From positions 8,600,723 through 8,664,722 of the forward strand of contig JABAKD010000007.1 in assembly GCA_012845835.1 (NCBI GenBank): a stretch of 64,000 nucleotides of DNA, written 5' to 3'. A model generated the notes under the pieces. The model was given only the letters and a program-made list of their open reading frames with translations, did not search any database and was not told the DNA's origin. Positions 13,922-24,231 of the stretch are shown piece after piece. How positions within the stretch are numbered: the stretch's first letter is position 1; each line of letters begins with the position of its first letter. The translations under genes and the position numbers were made by a program. The DNA comes from Undaria pinnatifida. Its lineage: Eukaryota; Sar; Phaeophyceae; Laminariales; Alariaceae.

Positions 13922-14435
13922 AATAAATTCGTGGGTATCACACGACAACAGTAGTAGCGCGCGTTATCGATGCCATTTTGCCAATAACAGCTACGCCTGC
14001 TGTAGCTTTGTCGGCTCTCGGCTGAGTGCATTGCCACGAACGTAGCATTGGCGGCTTTCTGCTAAGCCCAACGCCACCAACCCGCTTGGACGAGGGTCTG
14101 TCGCGCGTGAAGCACGCGTTTCTCGCGAAGAACGCGCGAAGCACAGAGTTGCCAAACGATTTTCCAGTGCCATACAGCAGTACTCCCTCACACCAACCGC
14201 CTCTAGGAAAAGCACAAAAACTATCAATTTGACTCGACTGACGATAAGTTGAAGGACCAGAAGAGTCCAGTCGAAAGAAAGTCCAGTCGAAAAGGGCCGT
14301 TTGCGACTCGCGGAATCCGACTGTATAAGAAATTGCATTAAGACGTCAATAACTGCACATCATGATTCGTTGCAGGATTAATGTCCATTATTGCTAGTGA
14401 TTATTGTTTAAGTTGTGAAAAAGCTAGGTTATAAA

Positions 14436-14520
14436 CGGGCGACCGGTGAATTACGCAGCCTGCAAAAATATTCACAAAGATTATTATCGACCCTAAATTT
14501 CTCAAGCTCACACCTGAACC
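14436..14520 (-). repeat. Diverged G-family terminal fragment (copy K)
   Basis: Shares GGGCGA, TACGCAGC, TGCAAA, TATCGACC and TAAATT in the same order with 4300-4370, and ends CTCACACCTGAA like a terminal module. Confidence 0.5.
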
Positions 14521-14869
14521 GTGTTACGAGTGTATTTTTTTTTTGCATTTGTGCACACGACAATATTTTCCATTAGCCTTGAGCCGGTACGTAAATAACA
14601 AGAACATGACGGGGGGAATTCAAAATGAAAACGAGAATCGGATAATGTACACTCCGAGGTTCGAACCCAACGGTATAAAAACAAGAAACCGACTTCAAAA
14701 AAAGATTAAAGTCACCGCTACTCGCGGCTAACAATGAACAATCGTTTGGGGCGACCCTTCAAACTACTGTTGAACGACTACTACTGGAACAGCATTTTAT
14801 GTTATTATTCGCTCGACTACGCACTTGGCATTTGGCAACAGAAATTTTGGCAAAAAAAAGAAATGCAGG

Positions 14870-15010
14870 ACCTGTCACGACACGAAGCGAGAAGGCCCGA
14901 GGCCACACCCCTCGCAGAGTCGGGAGTGGCGAGCAAGGTAGGGCAAGTCTATGAAACAGCGCGCCGAGAAGTTGATCCCATCTCGTGTTTACTCAAAGAC
15001 GGCTTAAAGC
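14870..15010 (+). repeat. Two-copy diverged segment, copy 1 (coding-derived)
   Basis: Shares CGACACGAAGCG, GAGCAAG and AACAGCGCG blocks in order with 16079-16210. One frame of each copy reads T-A-R-(R/Q)-E-V-D-x-I-S, so the match looks like decayed coding sequence. Confidence 0.5.
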
Positions 15011-15074
15011 TGGTCATTATTGGGCTTTTCCGTCGCTGCGATGACATGGTCTACGTATTTATACGTGTACTATT

Positions 15075-15480
15075 ATACATGTATTTTCAACAACAGCAAG
15101 CAGCAGCGGCAGTTCAACGTCAAACGCAAGCCAGTATAAATAAGTATAGCAACAGCGGTAGCAACGGCGTACAACCATTATGTTGGTGTGACAGGTAAAT
15201 TCAACCACAAACAGCATGCTGCAGGAGCAGCAGCAGCACCACCAGTACGACAAACAGCAAGCAGTATTGAGTGGAATGTGCATACATGATTGTATGCTCC
15301 ACTTGAGGCCGGTACCCGGTACCAGGTACGTATCTTACAGCATATACACAGTGTAACAGCAGCTGCCAGCAGCAAGAACGCCGCACAACGCACAACTTTT
15401 ATGTGCGTTCATATTCAGCAACGGCATGCTGCAGCAGCGGCATCACCACCACGGTACGACCAACAGCAAGCAGTGCACTG
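15075..15480 (+). repeat. CAG/CAACAG-rich stretch
   Basis: Interrupted CAACAGCAAGCAG and CAGCAGCACC repeats with a TACCAGGTAC motif at 15320. Frames here are simple-sequence products. Confidence 0.7.
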
Positions 15481-17346
15481 TATGTAATATATGCATACAC
15501 GGCAACATATTCACTTTAATTTTGGTCGGCATCTGGTAATTTGGAACATAAGAAAGGGAGAGGCAATACAAACATAAACAACAGAAGGAGTAACATAAAG
15601 TTGCACGGACAACAAAGACAGGAAGGTCGAGACTCTCCTACACAAACAAACAGGACATGAAAAACACTGAAAAAGATAAAATTGCTAATAGCTATTACTT
15701 AGCAAGGGTCGAACCCGCGACTGATGAATACAGACAGTGAGGGTCTACCCTAGGTTCAGTTTGGGCCGGAACCTAGCACATACACAGCAAGAGAAAAAAG
15801 CAACCCAAATATGAATAAAAATACTTCAAAGGAAATTAAAATTGCAATGGTAAAAAATAAATATAAAGAACTCGAGACTTGAACGCAGACAAGAGGAACG
15901 AAAATATATATTTTGAATATCAAATGCAAAGATATAAGATTACAATCGTCGAACAGCCATGATACTACTGCTGTAACTGCATTTTTTTTTGCCAGGGACA
16001 TTTGGGAGTTTTGTACGTACGGCTCTGCGTTTGACATTTCGTAATAGATTTTTTCTTCAAAAGTGATATTTGCGTAGGCCTCCTCGACACGAAGCGTGCA
16101 CGAACGACGCCAGCCCCCGCAGTGTCGCGAGATTGGAGCAAGCTGAGGGATCTCCGGGCAACAGCGCGTCAAGAGGTAGACCTCATTTCGAGTTATCCCC
16201 ACGACAACTCGAAACAGGGTGTAAATCGGAGCCTCGGCCGTGCTCGTGCCGGGGCCAACTTTTTTTTGCATGTATTTTTTTAACGGGACAGCGTTACCGC
16301 TGTCACTGTGACGGTTTATTACCCGGCACAGCAGTGTACCAACGTACTGTAGGAGGAGCTCAATTATAAAATAAATATTACCTCACGGACCCGTGTAGGG
16401 GTCAGAGATTTCGACCACAGCAACGCACAGTATCTACTGTTGTCTTGCCAGCCCGCGCCTCAGAAGTATGAACACACAGCAGGGCGAGTACGTGTAGAAT
16501 TATGAATTGTAGCGAGGCTCCTTTTGACCCATTGCGGTAGAGTCAGCAGACGTCAGTACTCCAGTACTACTGCCGAAACATGCTACGGCGAAGGCGCGCT
16601 GTGTTTCAGAAGATTCCTCCCTTTAGAATCCCCGTATACCTCTCCGACCAAAAGACACAAACCCCTATCTTATCGAAACTGAAAATGGAACCCGATGACC
16701 AAACCCATACGATAGCCTCTGCAGTGTCACATGCAGTATGCTCACATATTTTTGCAAAACGAGAAGGGCATTCCGACGATTTCGGGTTAAGCCGGGCCCC
16801 GTACTCATAAAATGTACGTCGTATGGCCATGTGTTTCTGTACCTGTCGGAACAGGTGCGTTTTTGATAGTGCGGCCCTTTTTTTTTTCGTTCGTGTCGCC
16901 CAGCTCAGAGAAACGTGGCGTTGAGTCACTTCGTATGATCAGATTTTCGTCTTAGCTGCGTGCCTAAGGACCTCTTTCCCAGAAATAGCGTGTTTTGGCG
17001 ATCTGAAGTGGTATAGCAATGTTACCTATAGTATATTTGAAGTTGCCACAGAGATACTTGTACGACTAAACTCGTCCGGAATGAATTATTCGTGATTGTC
17101 GAACTCATCGTGGGCCTGCTGGCACGAGGCGTTCTGGTATTACGCCGATCTGGTTGCAACTCTAATGGGACCCTCGTACTAGATATTGTTCTATACTTGT
17201 CACAAGTTGCGTTCTTGTGGTCAATAAGCCGCTCCGGAATTTGCGTGTTTTTGGCGATAGTTAGAGTAATTTTTTCTGTATAGCATTTTTCAACAGAAGC
17301 ATACTGTTCCTACCATATTGCATCCTACAGGCAGAGATAACGCCTT
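15481..17346. other. No recognised gene
   Basis: Apart from the coding-derived segment at 16079-16210, only chance-like frames. A T-arm-like CGGGTTCGACCC lies near 15712 on the minus strand. Confidence 0.4.
16079..16210 (+). repeat. Two-copy diverged segment, copy 2 (coding-derived)
   Basis: Partner of 14870-15010. The frame here reads D-W-S-K-L-R-D-L-R-A-T-A-R-Q-E-V-D-L-I-S. No family recognised. Confidence 0.5.
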
Positions 17347-17590
17347 ACGCGAAGACCCGTGCTACGATAGAGGTAGCATTATAATTTATTTTTTTCTTGA
17401 TGACAAGGCTCCTTAACCCAAACTCGTCAGAAATAGGCTTTTTTTTGCGTGCCTCTCGTTGTGTACCTTCTGTAGGCCGTGTAGGGTTGTCATCCGGTGG
17501 CAGCTTTATTTTTCTCCCAAATCAGTTCTTGGGAGAGGTCTTCAGCTCCCGAATTAAGGAACCTCAGAAAAAGGTAGTGCACCTCTATCC
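17347..17590 (+). repeat. Old dispersed repeat (GAGGTAGC family), copy 2
   Basis: GTGCTACGATAGAGGTAGC, then CCAAATCAGTTCTTGGGAG, GAGGTCTTCAGCTCCCG, GGAACCTCAGAAAAAG and GTAGTGCACC. Confidence 0.55.
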
Positions 17591-18288
17591 TAGCGCGCGT
17601 CCAAAAAGTCATTTGTTGTCAACCACATGTTCATACAATTATCGTGTCACATGTGGACGAAGAGTACACCCAAGACTTTTTACTTTTGCACTGCTGCCAG
17701 TTCACTAACACGCTTGGTTCAACCCAAACATTATCTCAGAGAAGGTAAGCTTTAAATATCATTCTGCCATACTATGGTAACCCTGGAAAACCTACGAGTT
17801 CTGGCGCCACCGGTGTTGTTTAACGTCGAACATCGTCGACAACGCCAATCATTGGCATGCCGACCGCTGCCTTCCTCTAACAAAACCCCGCGTTCCTTGT
17901 GGCACGATTTCCGCCGTGTGGTTGTGCGGGTTTAGGGATGCAGAATGACCAAAATGCAGGCATGTCTTTCTGGCATGCAAACGCAAAAAGCGGCGCGGTT
18001 TCGTGATATGCTGTTAATACAATATTACTGGCCTTAACTTAAGCTTTCTTCACTTATAATAAAATAACACGTAACAGCTATGATGTTGAAGGTATATCTC
18101 TTTCCGTGGGGCATTTTTTCGTAGGGCACTGTTATGCTGTTATACTGGAAATGCGGTTGCTGCTGGGCAAAAGATATACTTTACAATATAGTGGGAAAAC
18201 ACATCGGGAAAAAACATGAGGTGTTGCTGTATGGCTGTCGCGGCGTCTTAAACGTATCACTGTGACCTGTTGATGCCCCCAAACGCAT

Positions 18289-18735
18289 TCATATTGTCGA
18301 CCTTGTCCCCGCCAGGCGCTTCCACGACAAACAGAACATCAAAATTGTTTCTCTGGGACTAAAAACCGTATGAAGGCTACAATCACGCACGTAGCCGTTC
18401 CTTCTCTCGAGTGTGCTCCCGCCACGTTGTGCGAGCAGGATCGAACATGGACAACGGCCCCTACCTGCTGTGGACAATACCGCCGATAGCGACCCTTGTG
18501 GCGGCGTACCAAGACATCCTCTATTCGTAATATTTTTCGTTTGAAGTCTCAGATTGTTCGTTCTATCGTGCTGATACATGTCGATTTGTCCCTCAAAATA
18601 GACATTGTTATGGCTTAATGTTGAACGCCGACCGGGCATTGGCGACAGGTTTTTTGCACCCAAGCAGTCTAAGCAGGAAGGAGTTTGAGGCGGATGTGGC
18701 TTGTTGTCTACTCCTTTCTGGACACCAAGTTTCAT
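18289..18735 (-). CDS. Unrecognised ORF (148 aa)
   Basis: Longest open frame of the 17.6-21.7 kb stretch; basic, with several C-x2-C-like pairs (S-C-L-D-C-L-G and R-C-P-C) but no recognisable finger. No neighbours or splice signals support it. Listed only because it exceeds the length of nearby chance frames. Confidence 0.1.
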   Translation of the reverse strand: MKLGVQKGVDNKPHPPQTPSCLDCLGAKNLSPMPGRRSTLSHNNVYFEGQIDMYQHDRTNNLRLQTKNITNRGCLGTPPQGSLSAVLSTAGRGRCPCSILLAQRGGSTLERRNGYVRDCSLHTVFSPRETILMFCLSWKRLAGTRSTI

Positions 18736-19880
18736 CCTTAGTGAAGGGGGGTAGGATTGTACGTGCTCTTCACTTGCTCAATGTAATATGTCGAGGGCAT
18801 GCCGGTCTAACGTACATACAACCTTGTGACACTCGAATGTGTTTTGGATGTAATCGACCAACCGCTCAACACATGTATGCCTGGCTCCACGTGTTGCTCT
18901 TGTTTTTCGCGATATCTAGAACGGCGGGGACGAACGCAAGCACTGGCTAGTGTGCGCAATTGCATGGCATTACACGAGCGCCTGTGACCACCGGTATACC
19001 CTCCCAGTCTGAAATGCACTCACAACTACTGGTAAAATGGTTAATAGTAACGCCTTGAAGCACAGCTGCCAATGTACCGCTGTTGCAGTAGTACTGGTGC
19101 AAACTATACTGGCTTCGTCGCTGCGAGACGGCTGCTTTCGAGCACCAGCTCCTCCGCTGTCTTTTACGGTGAGGTGTGTGCGTTCTTGTACGATCACACC
19201 GCACGCTCCACATAAAGAAGCGCACGTACATGCACATACTGACAGAGGCACCTTCCGCCGCCGTGACAATGGAAAGGGTCCGAAGCGCGGCTACTACTGT
19301 AGCATCGTGAATGTCACAAGCACGGAGCCTGCAGGGCCATGTGATATGTAGCAGTGCGCCGTAAAGACTCAAACAAGAATGGGTTTATATGGCCCTTTGA
19401 TGCTGCTGTATGCTGCTTCGTGTACCTGGTACGAGGTTCGATGATCTGTGTTACGGCATCCTCACCCAACAGCATAGCAGAAACTGCAGCATCTAGAAGT
19501 AGGCCGCAAAGTCAGTACCATCCAGGAGCAGCTAGCAGAAGGAGAAGCAAACACGTGGTTCCTATATTATTATGTTATGGATCGTTTTTCCGGCAAAAAA
19601 ACTTAAAGTTTTGATCCTTCTTTTACCTACGCCCAAGTTGCGACCGCTCGTAACGAAGCCACCCCTCACTGCCCCCGCTATGGTCGTTCGATCGTCCACA
19701 CATGAACAAGTGCCGGAGACCGACCCCCGTGTATGCCGTGGTTTCTGTTCCTAAGAGTCCTAGGTTGCTGTCCAGCCAGCTGCGTAGAATTTCACCTTGT
19801 CCAAGCAGTTTGTTTTTTCTCAGGGGGATATTTGCTCTAATTGAAATCATATTTCACCTCAATTTTAAGAGGAAAAAAAA

Positions 19881-20255
19881 TTGAAAATGAATCTCGTATC
19901 TTCCTTCTGTGTGTGTCTCTTTCTTCACCCAGCTCTTGCGGACTGTTCAAAAAATAACAAAAAGTCTTCGTACCAGATACCGGCAAGCAAGCCGCAGGCG
20001 AGAAGCGAGAGCGCGGAGACCCACTCGTACCAAACTGCTGTGTATTTCAAAGCGTCGATCTGTCTAAAGCACTACACAGAGCAAGACTATCCCCACCCGC
20101 TTGGCACGGCAGCGGCCTTGGTAGTTCAAGACCGATGCTGCGAGGTTTTGGCCGTGTGGGGGGCGATAGCTTCCGTATTCTCGATCGGCGCGAGCTGGCT
20201 TCCATCCAAAGCGACCTGTCGTTCTCGTGTTCCCCTCAACGCCACCAAAGTTTGA
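19881..20255 (+). CDS. Unrecognised ORF with signal-peptide-like start (124 aa)
   Basis: The frame starts M-K-M-N-L-V-S-S-F-C-V-C-L-F-L-H-P-A-L-A-D-C. This has the basic-hydrophobic-A-x-A form of a secretion signal, with a likely cut after A-L-A. The rest has several Cys and a hydrophobic patch near the end. No family recognised; it may be a first exon or a chance frame. Confidence 0.15.
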   Translation: MKMNLVSSFCVCLFLHPALADCSKNNKKSSYQIPASKPQARSESAETHSYQTAVYFKASICLKHYTEQDYPHPLGTAAALVVQDRCCEVLAVWGAIASVFSIGASWLPSKATCRSRVPLNATKV

Positions 20256-21717
20256 TTATTCTTTGAGAACCTCAAAGACGGCTTGACCTCCACACACACG
20301 GCAACACACCTCTTATTTTTTGGGGTGCGCCGGCAACATGAGCAGTATACATACGAGGCTGCTTGTATTCAGACATGGCGGGCCCGGTAGCTACCGCAGT
20401 CGTCAACGACGTAGGGTGATCTCTCAGGAAGAAACTCAATGCTACCCCGCATGTCACTGAAGAACCCAGCAGCTTGACTCAGCATTTTCCGAATAACGGA
20501 TTTGGCTCAAAAAGCACACGCTGGAAAAACCAGGCCTTACCCGCGTGCTGCAGCGGCGAAGTATGACGGGCACCAGGCGCCATACGCTTCTGAGTTTCAA
20601 TGAAGAGCCCGTTGTCTGCCCTAGTCGTGTTTGCTCTCTGCTGCTGCTATTGCTCGCCAAAAGCAAAATTATCAAGTAAGTCCCATGTCACAGCGACCGG
20701 GCTACCCGCACTGCTGTAGACTCAACTGAAGTTGTTTCGTGAGGTAGACTTTACCAAACCAATCCGAATCACTCTGATTTTTTCGCTGCGAAATTTTGCG
20801 GTGCGACCTACTCCGGTCAAAATTTCCAAGCTAACGCACAATTTTCCTGATTTTACTTCTACGTGGAAACCCTACATTACAAGCTTCTCCTTCAGGATCG
20901 AGGTTGACATGGTGTCCGCGGGCATCGCAAGTCGAAAAGGGCGAACGCAGGTGTTCCAATCGTGTATACATGAATTAGTGTCTGTTGGCTGCTGCTGTAT
21001 CTTTCGTTTGCCTCTGACGAGGTCCGATGCTGTGTGTGTCATATTTGCTGCCTTGGAGGTGAGCATGTCACCGTCGTAGTTGACCTCCTAGTGATTCTGT
21101 GCATCAACAAAACACGGAGACCGTGACTGGCCCTAAGCCCAGAGCTTGGAGCACGGCTGCCGTTGCGGCATTGCTGCTATCCGACTTGTGTACAGCTGAA
21201 TACATACCTGATACTGTTTTACTGATGTCGTGGCTGCGAGACTCAGCGGCTGCTTTTGAAAATAACAAAACTCCGCTCTTCTCGACCGCTTTGTGTATCT
21301 ATGACCTATGAGAACACACGCTCCGTTATACATGGATACATAATCGAGCGCACACATAGAAGCACTATCCGTGGCTGTCACAAAAGAGTGCTGACAGAGG
21401 GTGTAGAACCAGCACTGATGGTGTTTTATAGCGGGTGAGAAAGCGGAAAGAACTATTTTTTCACGGTGAACACGGAGCAGGCGTTTTTTTGTCAAGACCC
21501 CACATGCTTCGTGGTTTTTCATTGACCAGCTCCTTTCAGCGATGCGGAAAGCGACGCCTGATAAAACAAGAGCCCGTTCAGAGGGGTTGAGTGCCCAGAG
21601 CACCGCCACAGGGCTCGGCCGGTATTCCGACATGCCTCCTGATGTACCTACGATCCCCTTGCTGGCCCCGCAGCCGAAATTGGGAGAAGAAACTCTCGGC
21701 CGCCTCACAACAGGACC

Positions 21718-21828
21718 CTATTACGGAGGACGATAATAAATAGGACCAAATACTGTTAGTAAAAATATTTGAATATATAGGTTTTTGTGTCCACCGTTGG
21801 TCCTATTTACTAGGGTCCACCGTAATAG
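21718..21828. mobile_element. Small foldback (hairpin) element, 111 bp
   Basis: Arms 21718-21749 and 21797-21828 are inverted copies agreeing at 28 of 32 positions. They begin CTATTACGG and end AATAGGACCAA, with a 47-base AT-rich loop. No coding capacity. It is probably a MITE or foldback element, although a structured regulatory hairpin is possible. Confidence 0.6.
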
Positions 21829-22010
21829 AAGAGAAACGAGTGCGCGTTTTACATGGGTACATATTATTGAATCATGTACGGGTCGTTTCAGGGACATGGT
21901 CAAGTTTTTTGTTGTTTAGTCATTGCCAACAGTCAATGAGTGGAAACAGTGATATGGTTGTTTTGTTTTGTTGTTAGAAAGAGCGTTCGTTGTTTTCACT
22001 TATTATTAGT

Positions 22011-22043
22011 GTGTTTGCGAAAGTACGTTTTTAGAAATTTACT
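22011..22043 (+). repeat. Left terminal inverted repeat (33 bp)
   Basis: Pairs with the reverse complement of 23308-23340 with two mismatches. Begins GTGTTTGCGAAAG and ends AGAAATTTACT. Confidence 0.85.
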
Positions 22044-22361
22044 CGTTCAAAAATTGTTCCGAAGGTAAGGTTTGCGGTAAATTTCTGAACAAAAGGCAAA
22101 AATGTACTTCATCGAAGGTAGGTTTTGATCAAAAGTTGCGGTAAATTTTGTCTCTCTGTTTTATTGGCCTACAACGCACCGAGCATTTGTCCGAGGCAGA
22201 ACGCCTCTGCAAGGGCCTAATAGTGCCCCAACCACGGGACAAACAGGACAAGCACCGCTGTTTGCACAGCAGCAGCACAAGCAACGAACCCACGGAGGAT
22301 GGAGAGGGTAGTACCCTGAGCACGACGCGCAGGCGTAACATCAGAGATATGCAGCAGGCCG

Positions 22362-22784
22362 GTGATGAACCGTCTGTTGCTGCCCTCTGCGTCAGTGACC
22401 AAGGGTTCAGCGCTTGCTGCAAGCTGTGGTGAACTTCTCGCAGCTGGCGGAGTCGAACGCACGCGGAGAGGAGCCTCAACGCAGAGAGCGACACCACGCG
22501 CCTTGATTGCGGCTATCGTGTGCCGCATCTGGCAGGATAGGACTCGTATCGGTCCATCTGTGCGACAGCAGCCACCGCGCTTCTCCAACATCACCGCGAC
22601 TGAAGCGTGGCATGACTTTTGGTTTAGGGCAGAGGAGCGGAAACTCCTCTGCTGCCCTAAACCGCTGCGTGCACTGCGGATTCTTCGCAGGGTGGTGCTG
22701 CGCAATAACAGGTCCACGTTCCATGGGGAAACTGCGCTTTGCCTTCCCTTCCGTCGCATGAGGAAGGCGTTGCTCTGCTTGTAG
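22362..22784 (+). pseudogene. DDE-type transposase N-terminal relic
   Basis: The frame includes F-W-F-R-A-E-E-R-K-L-L, then L-R-I-L-R-R-V-V-L-R-N-N-R-S-T-F and G-E-T-A-L-C-L-P-F-R-R-M. This order resembles the region upstream of the catalytic domain in Harbinger-like (DDE_Tnp_4) transposases, where an F-R-F-x-x-E-(E/D) helix is followed by a G-E-E-A-L-x-x-L-x-R-x segment. Nothing resembling the catalytic DDE domain follows; the frame stops at 22784 and repeat DNA takes over. It sits inside an element with matching inverted ends, which supports a transposase origin. The assignment rests on remembered family pattern, not a search. Confidence 0.4.
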
Positions 22785-22831
22785 CACGTGTAATGAGGTA
22801 GTCCCTGCTCACAAGGAGTTTTTTACGCGCG

Positions 22832-23175
22832 AGACAGACCGCCATACCTCTGATTTGTAGTCTGTTGGGTGCTTGCGTGTACCGTGTTCCAGGTGCTGCT
22901 GCACCTGAAACGAAAGGCTCGAGACTGGAGTACGTACAACGAGTACTCGTATCGTATAGTACTATACAGCAGTAACTCGTAATGCTGCTGCTGTACGTAT
23001 AGACAGACCCCCATACCTCTGATTTGTAGTCTGTTGGGTGCTTGCATGTATTATACCGTGTACCAGGTATGCTGCACCTGGAACGAGAGGCTCGAGAATG
23101 GAGTACGTACAGCGAGTACTCGTATATCGTATAATACTACGAGTACTCGTACTGCTGCTGTATGTACTCGTACGT
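22832..23175 (+). repeat. Two-unit tandem duplication (about 170 bp unit)
   Basis: Both units start AGACAGACC and continue with CCATACCTCTGATTTG; the starts are 22832 and 23001. Each then has a CAGGTGCTGCACCTG-like palindromic stretch and ends in GAGTACTCGTA-type sequence. The second unit differs by several small insertions. It lies inside the 22.0-23.3 kb element. Confidence 0.75.
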
Positions 23176-23307
23176 ATATTACAATCGCGCACATCCCCGT
23201 TTTCCTTCTAAATTTCGGAGGCGTCGCCTGCAGGATTTTGTTTACCGCTAGCGCAAACACACCAAAAACTCGGTGGGAAGGCAATTTACTTTTTTTAGCG
23301 GAAGGCA

Positions 23308-23340
23308 AGTAAATTTCTAGAAACGTATTTTCGCAAACAC
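23308..23340 (-). repeat. Right terminal inverted repeat (33 bp)
   Basis: Reverse-complement partner of 22011-22043 with two mismatches; it closes the 22.0-23.3 kb element. Confidence 0.85.
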
Positions 23341-23625
23341 TCTATTACAACCGAAAAATAGTAAATTGTGGTTTTTTACATCCTCTTCTCCGAGGGTGCC
23401 TGTGTACTCACGTAAACACATATCCGGTGTGCCGTGGGCATGACTGTCAGTCTAGGCGACCGAACGTATGTGTATATCCGGGGGGAAAGGGAATACCCGC
23501 GACTACGTTTAGAGATGCGTTGGACTTTCCGCCACTCAATAGGACTTTCGAGATCGACCATCGTTCTCGCCCATTTTGAGTCACGGTACTGATTTGGATG
23601 CTGCCTGCCGTGATACGCTTTCCTG

Positions 23626-23964
23626 TTACTGACACGTGAGGTCGTGGCTGACATGTATGATACTTCGTGAAGGTCCCTCGTCTATGCGAGATTTATATTC
23701 GTGATTATCCAACTTACGGTGTACATTCACTCGAGCGTCCTCGATAGTGTGAACTAGGTTATGATATTGACGCTCTTTCGTTGTGAACATGACCAATGGT
23801 AGGCACGGGCGTGAATTCGAGGCGTCTTGCAGTCTCGAATCCACTAAGGGCCCGTGGGGCTGGAGTACTTTGACAAACTTTCTTCGCGCCGCTTCTCTTG
23901 TGTCTTCAATGAATGCTGACATTGCGGAGAGTTTTTTTATCATGGTCCAGAGAAAGTGGGGCAA
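23626..23964 (-). CDS. Unrecognised ORF upstream of EsV-1-7 gene A (112 aa)
   Basis: Minus-strand frame with soluble, charged, protein-like composition: E-D-T-R-E-A-A-R-R-K-F-V-K-V near the start and T-K-E-R-Q-Y-H-N-L-V-H-T-I-E-D-A in the middle. It would be transcribed divergently from gene A, with under 300 bases between starts. No domain is recognised and chance cannot be ruled out. Confidence 0.2.
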   Translation of the reverse strand: MPHFLWTMIKKLSAMSAFIEDTREAARRKFVKVLQPHGPLVDSRLQDASNSRPCLPLVMFTTKERQYHNLVHTIEDARVNVHRKLDNHEYKSRIDEGPSRSIIHVSHDLTCQ

Positions 23965-24231
23965 TCGAATATTTGTCGTATATAACTGTACCGTAGGTTT
24001 TGACGGCAGTTGACTGATCGATGCTACAACACTTTATGTTGCCAACATTTGCGTGGTACTGAAACTGACGTGTTGTCACATTCCCGCGATTTTCGAAATG
24101 ATCCTTGCTTGCAGCTGTCCGTGCGAACGCGAGGTCTACGCTGCTCTCCAAAGCTCGCCTTTTTGCTGGGAACCTGCTCTGCTGCAGCTTCCGTAGTCTC
24201 TTCAGCACGGCCGCCTCGTCCCAGGTTGGAA

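Larger units (their letters stand above)
17591..21717. other. Mostly unassigned stretch
   Basis: Holds the two low-confidence frames listed separately. Segments near 19050-19180 and 21140-21280 share GGCTGCGAGAC or GCTGCGAGAC and GGCTGCTTT in order, and may be an old duplication. A frame at 21542-21736 (+) reads protein-like but has no motif. Confidence 0.35.
22008..23343. mobile_element. Inverted-repeat DNA transposon, 1.34 kb, degenerate
   Basis: Inverted ends lie at 22011-22043 and 23308-23340. They begin GTGTTTGCGAAA and agree at 31 of 33 positions. The match continues weakly outward as AG(T/A), which puts the outer edges near 22008 and 23343. Either a TA or an ATT triplet flanks both edges, so the target duplication is ambiguous. 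The element contains a decayed transposase-like frame and a two-unit tandem duplication, and also sequence with no assignment. The superfamily is uncertain; the transposase fragment suggests the DDE_Tnp_4 group (Harbinger or ISL2EU-like). Confidence 0.75.

Noticed and set aside
15756-16271. 171-codon minus-strand frame with a hydrophobic end
   Set aside because: It is antisense to the coding-derived segment at 16079-16210, and its hydrophobic end comes from an AT-rich stretch.
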